A DNA stretch of 41,367 nt from Porphyromonadaceae bacterium (GTDB taxonomy: Bacteria; Bacteroidota; Bacteroidia; Bacteroidales; Paludibacteraceae): contig CAJPNS010000004.1 in assembly GCA_905372135.1 (NCBI GenBank), positions 1-41,367 of the forward strand, written 5' to 3'. Below, one piece after another: positions 16,478 to 25,335 of the stretch. Under the pieces are notes generated by a model, which saw nothing but the letters and a program-made list of their open reading frames with translations, did not search any database and had not been told where the DNA came from. The translations under genes were made by a program, and so were the position numbers. The first letter of the stretch is position 1. Every line of letters begins with the position of its first letter.

Positions 16478-17332
16478 ATGAAAGTAATCAACAAAACTTC
16501 TGATTTACAAGCTATTATCGAGCAGCTTAAAAACGATGGAAAATCAATCGGTTTAGTACCCACTATGGGGGCTCTGCACAAGGGACATCTGTCGCTTGTA
16601 AAAAACTCTATATCGAACAACGACATCACGGTAGTATCTATCTTCGTCAATCCCACACAGTTCAACAACCCAAACGACCTCGCTTCATACCCTCGAACGG
16701 TCGACAAAGACTTGGAGCTACTCCAGACCATCGGCTGCGATATAGTATTTGCTCCTGAGGCAGACGATATATACTCCAAAAGCGAGACAGATAGTCGATT
16801 TGAATTCGATTTCGAAGGACTCGATAAGGTTATGGAAGGCAAGTTTCGCCCCGGGCACTTCAACGGTGTAGTACAGATTGTAAGCAAGTTGTTCGATTTG
16901 GTGCGTCCCGATAGAGCCTATTTCGGTGAGAAAGACTTCCAACAACTCGCCATAATTCGCTTGATGACAAAAAGATACAATCTACCAATAGAAATTGTAC
17001 CATGCCCCATAGTAAGAGAAGACTCGGGGCTGGCTCTGAGTAGCCGCAATTCGCTGCTGAATGACAATGAAAAACGAGTTGCATCGCACATCTATGCCGT
17101 ACTCGACGAAAGCCGACAGTTCGTACCACAGACTGATGTAGAAGAGCTAAAACAGTGTGCTATTGCAGCTATCGAACAGAAACCCGAACTGAAAGTAGAG
17201 TATTTAGATATCGTCGACGGACATACGCTGAAAAGCATCGTAAAATGGGACGAATGCGACTACGTAGTAGGCTGTATTACTGTCTTTTGCGGAAACGTAA
17301 GGCTTATCGACAATATCTGCTACAAAAAGTAA
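16478..17332 (+). CDS. panC: Pantothenate synthetase
   Basis: A 284-residue cytoplasmic enzyme that joins pantoate and beta-alanine with ATP to give pantothenate, for coenzyme A synthesis. The nucleotidyltransferase motif PTMGALHKGHLSLV (residues 28-41, HIGH-like), FVNPTQF (the N-P-x-Q-F segment), RPGHFNGV, and the KMSKS-like segment in ALSSRN are all in place. Length and start are standard. It stands alone on the plus strand, divergent from psd and convergent with oxyR; panB and panD are not in the window. Confidence 0.97.
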   Translation: MKVINKTSDLQAIIEQLKNDGKSIGLVPTMGALHKGHLSLVKNSISNNDITVVSIFVNPTQFNNPNDLASYPRTVDKDLELLQTIGCDIVFAPEADDIYSKSETDSRFEFDFEGLDKVMEGKFRPGHFNGVVQIVSKLFDLVRPDRAYFGEKDFQQLAIIRLMTKRYNLPIEIVPCPIVREDSGLALSSRNSLLNDNEKRVASHIYAVLDESRQFVPQTDVEELKQCAIAAIEQKPELKVEYLDIVDGHTLKSIVKWDECDYVVGCITVFCGNVRLIDNICYKK

Positions 17333-17371
17333 CAGGCTATTACTTAATATATTATCGTACTCCTTGCTCTG

Positions 17372-18307
17372 CTACAAATCGACAACGTATTTTTTCAGAG
17401 CGGGGTTTTGCATCGACTTAGGTACCGACTGCTTCACTATATCGATAATACAATCTTGTATAGCGGTCTTGGCATTGTGTCTGTTGACTATAAGCGCTAC
17501 TTCTCTTACCGCATTGAGGTTTTTGAATGGTCGCAGCGAATCTTGCTTTTCTTCAGACAGCCCCATAGCGTGCATTTCGGGTATTATAGTAAGTCCGGGG
17601 TTCATATCTACCACGTGCAGAAGGGTATCGATACTACCCGATTCGAATTTTATGGTAGAGTGTTGGCGGCTATTGCGTATCTTACACAAGCGTTCTATCT
17701 GCCCACGAAGACAGTGTACGTTTTCGAGTAGCCAAAGTTTATCGGCGTCTACTTTATTAATATCTACCTCTTTATCTCCATATAGAGGATCGAGCGGCGA
17801 TACGTAAGCATAAAATTTCTCGTAATATATTGGAAACGATATCAGGTCTTCGTGTTCGATAGGTCCGGCAAGTATTGCTCCGTCGAGACGCTCATTAAGC
17901 AGCAATTCGATAATATTCGAAGTGGTATTCTCTTTGATTATCAACTCCAAATCGGGATAGTTATTATAACGCTTTGCCAACATCTGCGGCACTAAATATG
18001 CTGCTATAGTGGGTATTACACTCAGGTTGTAGCGCCCCGATAGAGTGGTATGTTCTTGGCGTACTATCTTTTTTATCTGCTCAAATTGCTTCAACGATAC
18101 ACGCGCCTGTTCTATTATCTGCCGTCCTATATCGGTCGGTTCTATTGGGTGTTTCGACCGATTGAAGATTTTCACATTTAGCTCATCTTCGAGGCGTTGT
18201 ATCATCGTGCTGAGTGTAGGCTGCGTAACCTCGCAATAGTCGGCTGCCTTGGCAAAGTGACGATACTCATCGATTGCTATCAGATATTCAAGTTGTTGTA
18301 TATTCAT
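17372..18307 (-). CDS. oxyR: LysR-family peroxide sensor OxyR
   Basis: A 311-residue LysR-type regulator. An N-terminal winged helix-turn-helix (about residues 1-60, with VTQPTLSTMIQRLEDEL as recognition region) is followed by a periplasmic-binding-like sensor domain. Two cysteines lie at C199 and C208 in HCLRGQIERLC, the same spacing and even numbering as the redox pair of E. coli OxyR. This supports a peroxide-activated regulator, not a generic LysR protein. It follows the Ig-like lipoprotein gene by 62 bases on the same strand and converges on panC. No target such as ahpC or katG is next to it. Confidence 0.9.
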   Translation of the reverse strand: MNIQQLEYLIAIDEYRHFAKAADYCEVTQPTLSTMIQRLEDELNVKIFNRSKHPIEPTDIGRQIIEQARVSLKQFEQIKKIVRQEHTTLSGRYNLSVIPTIAAYLVPQMLAKRYNNYPDLELIIKENTTSNIIELLLNERLDGAILAGPIEHEDLISFPIYYEKFYAYVSPLDPLYGDKEVDINKVDADKLWLLENVHCLRGQIERLCKIRNSRQHSTIKFESGSIDTLLHVVDMNPGLTIIPEMHAMGLSEEKQDSLRPFKNLNAVREVALIVNRHNAKTAIQDCIIDIVKQSVPKSMQNPALKKYVVDL

Positions 18308-18369
18308 ATCTCTATTGTTTTTATTATGAGAAATATATATTGTTCGAAAAGACGAATACTACTCTTTTT

Positions 18370-20220
18370 TTATTTCTTGCGTTCTATTACCTTTTTTATC
18401 TCTTGCGGTTTCTGCCTCAGAATAGGCAATTCGCGATAATTCCAATATTCTTCGTTGTCCCACATCTGCCTTAGTTCGAACGACTTACTATAATAATATA
18501 CCGGCTCAGCCTGACGCTTTTCGGCGAAATTACCGACATCGTACTTACCATTGCCATTGAGGTCGACAAATAGACGTGCATAGTATGTACCGGCATCGAG
18601 ATTGTCGAACCGTACCTTCTGCTTATCGGCTATGGCTCTGCGTATTACCCTCTCGTTTTTGTCGATAAGCTCTATTATCTCCTTGCCTGTGAACACTCCC
18701 ATTTCGAGTGTCAGCGAGGCATATACGTCTTTGCTTTTGACGCTAAAGTCGAAGGTAGTGCCCTTGTTTACATTGCCGTATATATCTCTGAAATAGGCTG
18801 AGTCTACTACCAGACGATAGGTCTGCGACGGCTGCAAAGTAGCTGCCACTCTATATCTTCTGCCCACCGAATCGATTGCCATTATAGTAGATTTCTGAGG
18901 CTGCCATATAGTATCGACTCGCCTTTGAAGCGATATTTTTTTTACCATATCCATCTCGGCAGGCGTAGGTATACTTATCTCTATGGTATCGAAATAGTTG
19001 ATACTACCCTTTGCATTCGATATAAGGGTCAAAAACTCTTGAGTGCTATTTTTGTCGGATTTCGCTCGCCGTTTTTGCGACCTAAGCGATATGGTATCGG
19101 TCTGTTCTACAAGGTTGTGCGTAGAATCCATTTTCATATACGTAAGCCTCAACTTCAGAGTATCGATAGCCCAAAGAGCAGTGTCTTTGAGCCAATAGTC
19201 GATAGTATCGCCTCGGCTATTGGGCTCTACGACTACACCTTTGTCTATATCGAAATTGATACCTTCCGTTCGAGGCAACTCCTTATTGGGAGCGTTGAAA
19301 TATATGGTAAAATGTCGTACATCGGGACGTAGTTTTTTTACCACATACTGATTGTAATAATCTTCTACAAAGGCTCTAAGCACGATAGAATCGGGCGAAT
19401 ACCGTACGTCAAACTTACGTATCACAGTGTCTACGAGCCTCAAAGTATCGGTTTTGCCCGTCGATAGTCTTACCACAGAGTCGCGATAAATGGTATCTGC
19501 TACGACGTTTGTCGATGCCGAAGGCTCGAAGATAGAGTCCGAAAAGGCTATCTTCTCGTCGGGCATATCGAAACGATAGTTATTGCCGACATCGTCGAGA
19601 GCGTATATTCTATATTTACCGCTCCTTATGTTTGTTATCGAAAAATTGCCGTTTTTGTCGGTCTTAGTGATTCTATCGAACGGTTTGGAGGTAAATGCTG
19701 AGTCGGATAAGTCGCTGTGTATACCCACTATAACACCGGCAATAGGGTTCAACGTTGCGGCGTCGATGAGTGTACCCGACATCTTCAACGTATCGATAGA
19801 CTCGCCCGTAGCGAACGAGAACGAATATCCAGACAAGACGTTGTTTTCGTTGTTGTCGACGATGGCATCGCCGAAAAAGATAGTATAGGTGGTCTCGTCT
19901 TTGAGCGTGTCTTGGAGCTCCACCGAGATCTTCTTGCCTATGGCTTTGACCGTAGGAGCTTGCTTCTGAGGAGGAGAGATTATTATGTTGTCGAAAGTAT
20001 TCTGTACCTGTACTATTTCGTCAAATATTATATCTATCCTGTTTTTCTTATAATTCAATGAGTTGGCATCGGGGATACTCTTCTGCGGACGAGGTGGCAT
20101 AATGTCTTTTGGTCCGCCCTGAGGTCCGTTGCCTCGATTGGCACACGAAACCGATATCAGATATGCAACAACCGATATAACTAAAAGTAAACTCGTAGAA
20201 GCAAGTCTGCGTCGTATCAT
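18370..20220 (-). CDS. Large Ig-like lipoprotein (Big_5 type)
   Basis: A 616-residue exported lipoprotein. The N-terminal signal ends SVSC, with Cys26 as the lipidation site, followed by a Gly/Pro-rich linker (GPQGGPKDIMPPRP) very typical of Bacteroidetes members. Residues about 50-140 resemble a bacterial SbsA/Big_5 Ig-like domain (IDIIFDEIVQV, TYTIFFGDAI). Residues about 150-215 resemble a carboxypeptidase-regulatory/CnaB-like fold (TDKNGNFSITNIRSGKYRIYA). The rest is beta-rich with no recognised motif. Its start overlaps the rfbC stop by 4 bases. Function is unknown; relatives occur widely in the phylum as probable envelope components. Confidence 0.83.
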   Translation of the reverse strand: MIRRRLASTSLLLVISVVAYLISVSCANRGNGPQGGPKDIMPPRPQKSIPDANSLNYKKNRIDIIFDEIVQVQNTFDNIIISPPQKQAPTVKAIGKKISVELQDTLKDETTYTIFFGDAIVDNNENNVLSGYSFSFATGESIDTLKMSGTLIDAATLNPIAGVIVGIHSDLSDSAFTSKPFDRITKTDKNGNFSITNIRSGKYRIYALDDVGNNYRFDMPDEKIAFSDSIFEPSASTNVVADTIYRDSVVRLSTGKTDTLRLVDTVIRKFDVRYSPDSIVLRAFVEDYYNQYVVKKLRPDVRHFTIYFNAPNKELPRTEGINFDIDKGVVVEPNSRGDTIDYWLKDTALWAIDTLKLRLTYMKMDSTHNLVEQTDTISLRSQKRRAKSDKNSTQEFLTLISNAKGSINYFDTIEISIPTPAEMDMVKKISLQRRVDTIWQPQKSTIMAIDSVGRRYRVAATLQPSQTYRLVVDSAYFRDIYGNVNKGTTFDFSVKSKDVYASLTLEMGVFTGKEIIELIDKNERVIRRAIADKQKVRFDNLDAGTYYARLFVDLNGNGKYDVGNFAEKRQAEPVYYYSKSFELRQMWDNEEYWNYRELPILRQKPQEIKKVIERKK

Positions 20221-20759
20221 ATTTCCAACATACTAAACGGCTTGAGTTCCATATCTTTGGGCGATACTATCATCTTGTCTTTTGGTATCTTCCAATCGAT
20301 AGCCAAAGTAGGGTCGTCGAAAACGATACCGCCTTCGGACTGTTTGTCGTACAGGTTATCGCACTTGTAACTAAATATGGCTGTGTCGCTTAGCACCGAA
20401 AATCCGTGAGCAAATCCGCGAGGTATGAGATACTGCAAGTGGTTGTCGCCCGAGAGCTCCACGCCGTACCACTGACCGTAGGTAGCCGAGCCGGGGCGTA
20501 GGTCGACGGCGACGTCCCAAACCTTGCCCATTATTACCTGCACGAGCTTAGCTTGAGCCGATGAGCCTTTCTGGAAATGTAGCCCACGCACTACTCCGTA
20601 GCACGATTTCGAGAGATTGTCTTGTACGAATTTATTCGTTATGCCGAGGCTACGGTAACGCTCCTCGTTGTATAGCTCGGTGAAAAAACCTCTCTTGTCG
20701 GCAAATACATCGGGGCTTATTATCTTGAGGTCGGCGATTGGTGTGTCTGTTATCTGCAT
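20217..20759 (-). CDS. rfbC: dTDP-4-dehydrorhamnose 3,5-epimerase
   Basis: A 180-residue cupin-fold RmlC enzyme of dTDP-L-rhamnose synthesis. Family motifs FFTELYNEERY, QDNLSKSCYGVVRGLHFQ (with the catalytic His of GLHFQ), KVWDVAVDLRPGS (catalytic Asp) and IPRGFAHGFSVLSD are all visible. It is 12 bases after rfbA, and its stop overlaps the start of the Ig-like lipoprotein. The other two pathway genes, rfbB and rfbD, are not in the window; they would need to be elsewhere for dTDP-rhamnose to be made. Confidence 0.97.
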   Translation of the reverse strand: MQITDTPIADLKIISPDVFADKRGFFTELYNEERYRSLGITNKFVQDNLSKSCYGVVRGLHFQKGSSAQAKLVQVIMGKVWDVAVDLRPGSATYGQWYGVELSGDNHLQYLIPRGFAHGFSVLSDTAIFSYKCDNLYDKQSEGGIVFDDPTLAIDWKIPKDKMIVSPKDMELKPFSMLEI

Positions 20760-20771
20760 AGAGTCGGTCGA

Positions 20772-21635
20772 TTATTTTTTGAGGCTCATTATATACTGTC
20801 CATACTCGGTTTTATCGAGGTTTTTACCCAAGTCGTAAAGCTGAGAGTCTGATATCCAGCCGTTTCGCCAAGCAATCTCTTCGATACACGAGATATAGAA
20901 GCCTTGACGGTTTTGTATGGTAGACACGAAGTTAGAGGCATCGAGCAAGCTATTGCAATTTCCCGTATCGAGCCAAGTGAAGCCTCGTCCGAAGGTCTCT
21001 ACTTTCAGAGTGCCTTCTGTGAGGTATATTTTGTTGAGGTCGGTTATCTCGTACTCACCGCGAGCCGAAGGTTTGAGCGATTTTGCCTTTTCTACCACAG
21101 TATTGTCGTAGAAATAGAGTCCGGGCACTGCAAAGTTGCTCTTCGGCTCCGACGGCTTCTCTTCGAGGCTTATAACCTTACCTTCAGCGTCGAACTCTAC
21201 TACTCCGTATGCTCTTGGGTCTCTTACGAAATAGCCGAAGATGCAAGCACCTCGCTCTATATCCGAAGCACGTCGGAGCATAGTAGAGAAGTTTTGTCCG
21301 TAAAATAGATTATCGCCAAGTATAAGGCAACCGCCTTCGCCTCCCAAAAAGTCGGCTCCAAGCACGAATGCCTGTGCCAGTCCGTTTGGTACCTCTTGTA
21401 CTTTATACTCAAACCTCATACCCAACGACTCTCCGCTGCCAAGCAACTCACGAAACATCGGCAGGTCTCTCGGAGTAGATATGACCAACACCTCGCGTAT
21501 ACCGGCAAGCATAAGTGTCGATAAAGGATAGTAAATCATCGGTTTGTCGTAGACGGGCATTATCTGTTTCGAAATAGCCTTAGATAGTGGGAATAGCCTT
21601 GTGGCACTACCTCCCGCAAGTATTATACCTTTCAT
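20772..21635 (-). CDS. rfbA: Glucose-1-phosphate thymidylyltransferase
   Basis: A 287-residue nucleotidyltransferase making dTDP-glucose from dTTP and glucose-1-phosphate, the first step to dTDP-rhamnose for O-antigen or capsule. Motifs: GGSATRLFPLSKAISKQIMP (residues 8-27; most relatives have GGSGTRL), YDKPMIYYPLSTLMLAGI, LILGDNLFYGQ, VVEFDAEGKVISLEEKP and RGFTWLDTG. It is first of a run with rfbC and the Ig-like lipoprotein. Only an imperfect -7 box (TATTTTTA at 21663-21670, minus) lies upstream. Confidence 0.97.
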   Translation of the reverse strand: MKGIILAGGSATRLFPLSKAISKQIMPVYDKPMIYYPLSTLMLAGIREVLVISTPRDLPMFRELLGSGESLGMRFEYKVQEVPNGLAQAFVLGADFLGGEGGCLILGDNLFYGQNFSTMLRRASDIERGACIFGYFVRDPRAYGVVEFDAEGKVISLEEKPSEPKSNFAVPGLYFYDNTVVEKAKSLKPSARGEYEITDLNKIYLTEGTLKVETFGRGFTWLDTGNCNSLLDASNFVSTIQNRQGFYISCIEEIAWRNGWISDSQLYDLGKNLDKTEYGQYIMSLKK

Positions 21636-21992
21636 TTATATACGATTTTATTTATTGTTTATTAAAAATACGAATTTGTTTCTGCCACGATACAAAAAAC
21701 TCTGCAAACTTACATAAAAATATTGACTTCGACACCTAAAGTGCAAATAAACTGCCCAAAGCCATATTTGCAGCCCACAGACGAAGGAAAAATAATCCGC
21801 CTATGCTTTGTAGCAAGGCAAAAAACTTTCAATACGTGCAACACGCATAAAAAATATTTTGTCGGTCGACGAAAAAGTATTACCTTTGCAGTCCGATTCG
21901 CAAAAAGGCTTACGAAGTAGCAATTTCGTTGATTTACAACGATACCTCGCCTTACGGTCGTAGAAACAAACATATATACAAAGGAATAAGAA
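21636..21992. other. Divergent region between rfbA and rplU
   Basis: These 357 bases hold the upstream region of rfbA and the rplU promoter (21858-21888), followed by a leader of about 100 bases. The leader contains the small hairpin TCGTTG-ATTTA-CAACGA (21928-21944). A 65-codon frame spans 21723-21920 but overlaps the promoter and has no recognisable product. Confidence 0.65.
21858..21888 (+). promoter_or_regulatory. Promoter of rplU-rpmA
   Basis: TTTG (21858-21861), 19 bases, then TACCTTTG (21881-21888): a textbook Bacteroidota promoter. Transcription would start near 21895, giving a 5' leader of about 100 bases, long enough for autogenous control by a ribosomal protein. Confidence 0.8.
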
Positions 21993-22307
21993 ATGTATGC
22001 AATTGTAGAAATGCTTGGACAGCAGTTCAAGGTAGAGGTGGGTCAGAAAGTATTTATCCACCGCATGAATGAAGCCGAAAGAGGCTCTAACGTAGAGTTC
22101 GAAAACGTGCTCTTGGTCGACAAAGACGGCGTAATCACAGTAGGAACGCCGACAGTAAGCGGAGCAAAAGTGAAAGTAGAAGTAGTATCGCACCTCAGAG
22201 GCGATAAAGTACTTGTATTCAAGAAAAAACGCCGTAAGGGTTACAGAAAACTCAACGGACATCGTCAGGATCTGACAGAGATAATAGTAAAAGAAATAAT
22301 CGCTTAG
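21993..22307 (+). CDS. rplU: 50S ribosomal protein L21
   Basis: A 104-residue ribosomal protein of the large subunit. MYAIVEMLGQQFKVEVGQK at the N-terminus and KVLVFKKKRRKGYRKLNGHRQ near the C-terminus are diagnostic. AAGGA lies 8 bases before the ATG, a rather good ribosome-binding site for this phylum. It is cotranscribed with rpmA, 24 bases on. Confidence 0.98.
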   Translation: MYAIVEMLGQQFKVEVGQKVFIHRMNEAERGSNVEFENVLLVDKDGVITVGTPTVSGAKVKVEVVSHLRGDKVLVFKKKRRKGYRKLNGHRQDLTEIIVKEIIA

Positions 22308-22331
22308 AAACAAACAAAACAATAAAAAGTC

Positions 22332-22592
22332 ATGGCACATAAGAAAGGTGTAGGTAGTTCGAAAAACGGTCGTGAATCGGAAAGTAAACGACTGGGGATA
22401 AAGATATTCGGCGGACAGTTTGCCCAAGCAGGCAATATATTGGTTCGTCAACGTGGTACGGTACACAACCCCGGAATGAACGTAGGTATTGGCAAAGACC
22501 ATACTCTCTTCGCTCTGGTGGATGGAAAAGTGGAATTCAGGAAGAAAAAAGACAATCGCAGCTATGTGTCGATTGTGGCAGTTTCCGAATAA
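22332..22592 (+). CDS. rpmA: 50S ribosomal protein L27
   Basis: An 86-residue ribosomal protein located at the peptidyl-transferase centre. It begins directly MAHKKGVGSSKNGRESESKRLG, so it has no N-terminal cleaved extension of the Firmicutes (Prp) type. GNILVRQRGT and GIGKDHTLFALVDG are the other family motifs. A terminator-like hairpin follows at 22630. Confidence 0.98.
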   Translation: MAHKKGVGSSKNGRESESKRLGIKIFGGQFAQAGNILVRQRGTVHNPGMNVGIGKDHTLFALVDGKVEFRKKKDNRSYVSIVAVSE

Positions 22593-22629
22593 AGGATTCG
22601 ATTTTTATCTTTTTCATAATAAGTAAAAC

Positions 22630-22673
22630 AAGGAGGGCTTATCCGTACGACAGTATGTGATTGAGCCTTTTTT
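22630..22673 (+). terminator. Probable rplU-rpmA terminator
   Basis: AAGGAGGGCT (22630-22639) pairs with AGCCTTTTTT (22664-22673) through a GGCT/AGCC core extended by A-T and G-T pairs; the T-run is part of the 3' arm. The loop is 24 bases. It closes the ribosomal operon and marks the left edge of the accessory genes. Confidence 0.5.
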
Positions 22674-22753
22674 GTTTATACGTATACACCGATATATCGA
22701 AATTCGACCTTAAAAAACCTGATTAACAACCAAAACAAACAACAATTTTCATT

Positions 22754-23644
22754 ATGAAAGAGCATAAAGAACAACATAAAAAATCGATCCGCTTCTTCAA
22801 CGACCGAGAAGTGCGGGCGGTGTGGGACGAGAAACAAAACTGTTGGTGGTTTTCGGCAACAGATATCGTACGTGCCATTAACAACGAACAGGACTATACC
22901 AAAGCAGGTAACTATTGGCGTTGGTTGAAAAAGAAGTTGAAACAAGAAAATATTGAACTCGTGAGTGCCACTCACGGCTTCAAATTCGAAGCTCCTGATG
23001 GGAAGTTACGTGTGGCAGATGTCATAAACAGCGAAGGAGTAGCATTATTAGCTAAGCATTATCCAAATAATCGTGCAAGAGAATTTCTCGACTGGTTTAC
23101 CTACAGCGACAACACCATCGACGGACAGAGCAAAAAGAAAGCCTACCAACTCTTTGAAAGCGGTATCTTGAAAACGGCAGAGCCCGGAAGTATAAAGTGT
23201 CTGCAACAAATTCATGCATATCTCTTTGGCGGATTGTACGATTTTGCGGGGCAAATACGTACCAAAAACATCTCAAAAGGCGGTTTTACGTTTGCTAATT
23301 GTATGCACTTCCCCAATACACTGCAAATGATTGAGCGTATGCCGGAAACCACCTTCGATGAGATAATGGATAAATACGTCGAGATGAATGTAGCCCACCC
23401 TTTTATGGAGGGTAATGGTCGCAGCACTCGTATTTGGCTCGATTTGATGCTCAAACGTTCACTCAAACGATGCGTGGATTGGAGTCAAATAGACAAAAAC
23501 GAATATTTGTCTGCTATGAGCCAAAGTGTGTCCGATAGCTCACGTATCAAAGCTTTGGTACATCCTGCACTTACCACTAAAATCGATGATAGAGAGATGT
23601 TTATGAAGGGAATTGATTATTCGTATTATTACGAACAGGAATGA
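22754..23644 (+). CDS. BRO-N/Fic fusion protein, probable Fic AMP-transferase
   Basis: A 296-residue two-part protein. Residues about 10-115 resemble the BRO-N domain of phage antirepressors (VRAVWDEKQNCWWFSATDIV, then a W/K-rich stretch and a VADVINSEGV segment), probably nucleic-acid or partner binding. Residues about 130-290 are a Fic domain with the complete active-site motif H215-PFMEGNGRSTR (HPFxxGNGRxxR) and the substrate-clamping flap region GGFTFANCMHFPN. Fic enzymes usually AMPylate target proteins. I see no canonical inhibitory motif [S/T]xxxE[G/N], and no small antitoxin gene next to it. It has no -7 box that I can recognise. G+C is close to the core genes. Single-gene Fic proteins of this kind are found in mobile or defence contexts; the target is unknown. 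Confidence 0.88.
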   Translation: MKEHKEQHKKSIRFFNDREVRAVWDEKQNCWWFSATDIVRAINNEQDYTKAGNYWRWLKKKLKQENIELVSATHGFKFEAPDGKLRVADVINSEGVALLAKHYPNNRAREFLDWFTYSDNTIDGQSKKKAYQLFESGILKTAEPGSIKCLQQIHAYLFGGLYDFAGQIRTKNISKGGFTFANCMHFPNTLQMIERMPETTFDEIMDKYVEMNVAHPFMEGNGRSTRIWLDLMLKRSLKRCVDWSQIDKNEYLSAMSQSVSDSSRIKALVHPALTTKIDDREMFMKGIDYSYYYEQE

Positions 23645-24057
23645 TTGTAGAAAATAAATTCGTGGAGCGATAATGACTTATGTATGTTTTGTTTCTTTGG
23701 TCAGCAAACTCCTATTATGGAAAAGCAACCCATAACAAGAAAATAATGAATTAATGTTGTGAATTATAAGAATATGGCAATGACACCAGTTCACCAAAAG
23801 ATTTTTTTGTAAATAATGTACTCAATAATCATTACCATTAAAATATCATTAACAAAATAATAGCGGCTAATAGAGTCATAACAAAACGCCTCAATTTCAT
23901 GCTTTATAAAAGAAATTTACTACATTTGTAAACTTCGTATACTATCTATGATAGACCAACTAAACTAATAGCAATAATGTAATTACTCTCCAAAAGAGGA
24001 GGCATTACGTAGCAAAACAATTAATAGACAAATCTAATTATAACACAAATCATAGTT
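23645..24057. other. AT-rich intergenic region before the ATPase/nuclease-like pair
   Basis: These 413 bases are visibly AT-richer than the core genome and hold no convincing gene. The only clear signal is the -7 box at 23921-23928. Short palindromes such as CTATC-TAT-GATAG occur at about 23944-23954. No attachment-site-like direct repeat was recognised. Confidence 0.6.
23921..23928 (+). promoter_or_regulatory. -7 box upstream of the ATPase gene
   Basis: TACATTTG matches TAnnTTTG exactly, about 130 bases before the ATG at 24058, so the message would have a long AT-rich leader. No good -33 TTTG. Confidence 0.45.
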
Positions 24058-25335
24058 ATGCCAACAATAACGATAAAAAATATAGGTCCTATAAAAGAGG
24101 TCAAAGAGATTTCTCTCAATAAGATTAATGTCTTTATGGGACCACAAAGTAGTGGTAAAAGTACCATTGCAAAAATTATTAGTTTTTGTACGTGGGTTGA
24201 GAAAGATGTGGCGACAGGTCAATCCTTATCCGAATATCAAGAAAATAAAACATATTTCAGAAAACGTCTTGAGTCTTTTCATAAGATAAAGGGCTACTTT
24301 AATTCTGATAGTTATATTCACTACAAAAGTGAGGTCGTAGAGATTATTTGGGAGAATGAGAAATGTTCAATCTCATGGGTTGACAAATATGCATACAAAC
24401 GTAGTAAAATAGCTTACATACCTTCTGAAAGAAATATGGTTATTCTTCCTGAAGCGAGAAAATCCGAATTTGGAAACACCAATATTAGAAGTTTCTTATT
24501 TGATTGGTTTGAGGCTCGCAAGAAATATTCAAATGAAAATAATTTATCTGTTCTGAATCTTGGTATTAACTATTATTATGTTGAAGGAAGTGAAGAAGAC
24601 CATATTAGAGGCAGTAATAATGATGCCGAATATGATATCCTCTTGTCAAACGCATCAAGCGGGTTGCAATCTATTACCCCCTTAATTGCAATGATTGAAT
24701 ATTTGACAAAATGGATATATGATGAAGATACTATTTCCTTTGAACAAGATGAAAGAAGACAACGGGTCAACAAAATTCTTGCGGTAGAAAAAGTATTAAA
24801 ACCTTATTATGATAAGGATGATTTACCTATAGAAGATTTACATGCGCTAACGAATTCTTTCAATGAAAGACTCCACGAAAAGGAAAAAAAAGCAGTCAAA
24901 TATTTTGAAGACTACAAAGCCATATCGAATAGCTTATTTAAAACAATGAACTCTCAATTTATTATTGAAGAGCCAGAACAAAATTTGTTTCCTGAAACTC
25001 AACGAGATTTGGTGTATTACTTCTTACAAAAGTGTTTGAATAAAGAAGGGAACAGATTAACGCTTACAACACATAGTCCGTATGTGCTTTATGCATTAAA
25101 TAACTGTATGATGGCAGCTTTGGTTTGCGATAAGATGAGCCAAATGGAATTAAGTAAACTTAAATGTAGGCAATCTAAAATCGCCCCTTCTTCCGTATCA
25201 ATTTATGAAATTAGAGATGGTGGTGTAATTAAAACTATTCAAGGAGAAGACGGGCTGATTTCTGATAATTATTTCGACCAGAAGATGAAAGAATTGATGG
25301 ATGACTTTTATCTAATGCTTAACCACTACGAATAA
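24058..25335 (+). CDS. OLD/AAA15-like ABC-type ATPase, candidate defence protein
   Basis: A 425-residue ATPase of the SMC/ABC-like AAA15 (OLD) group without a transmembrane region. Walker A is GPQSSGKST (G28-T36), very near the N-terminus; the ABC-signature-like segment is NASSGLQS (about 198-205); Walker B is FIIEEPEQNLFP (about 301-312, E304-E305); the H-loop is TTHSPY with H339. The segment between Walker A and the signature (about residues 40-190) is variable and probably helical. There is no C-terminal TOPRIM domain as in OLD nucleases, so a nuclease would have to come from a partner, and the next gene overlaps by one base. Codons and base composition (a hand-counted line, 24661-24720, has 19 G+C of 60) differ from neighbouring core genes, suggesting horizontal transfer. 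Function in phage defence is inferred from architecture, not shown. Confidence 0.87.
   Translation: MPTITIKNIGPIKEVKEISLNKINVFMGPQSSGKSTIAKIISFCTWVEKDVATGQSLSEYQENKTYFRKRLESFHKIKGYFNSDSYIHYKSEVVEIIWENEKCSISWVDKYAYKRSKIAYIPSERNMVILPEARKSEFGNTNIRSFLFDWFEARKKYSNENNLSVLNLGINYYYVEGSEEDHIRGSNNDAEYDILLSNASSGLQSITPLIAMIEYLTKWIYDEDTISFEQDERRQRVNKILAVEKVLKPYYDKDDLPIEDLHALTNSFNERLHEKEKKAVKYFEDYKAISNSLFKTMNSQFIIEEPEQNLFPETQRDLVYYFLQKCLNKEGNRLTLTTHSPYVLYALNNCMMAALVCDKMSQMELSKLKCRQSKIAPSSVSIYEIRDGGVIKTIQGEDGLISDNYFDQKMKELMDDFYLMLNHYE

Noticed and set aside
21723..21920. 65-codon plus-strand frame upstream of rplU
   Set aside because: It runs across the rplU promoter, shows no family motif and is likely chance.
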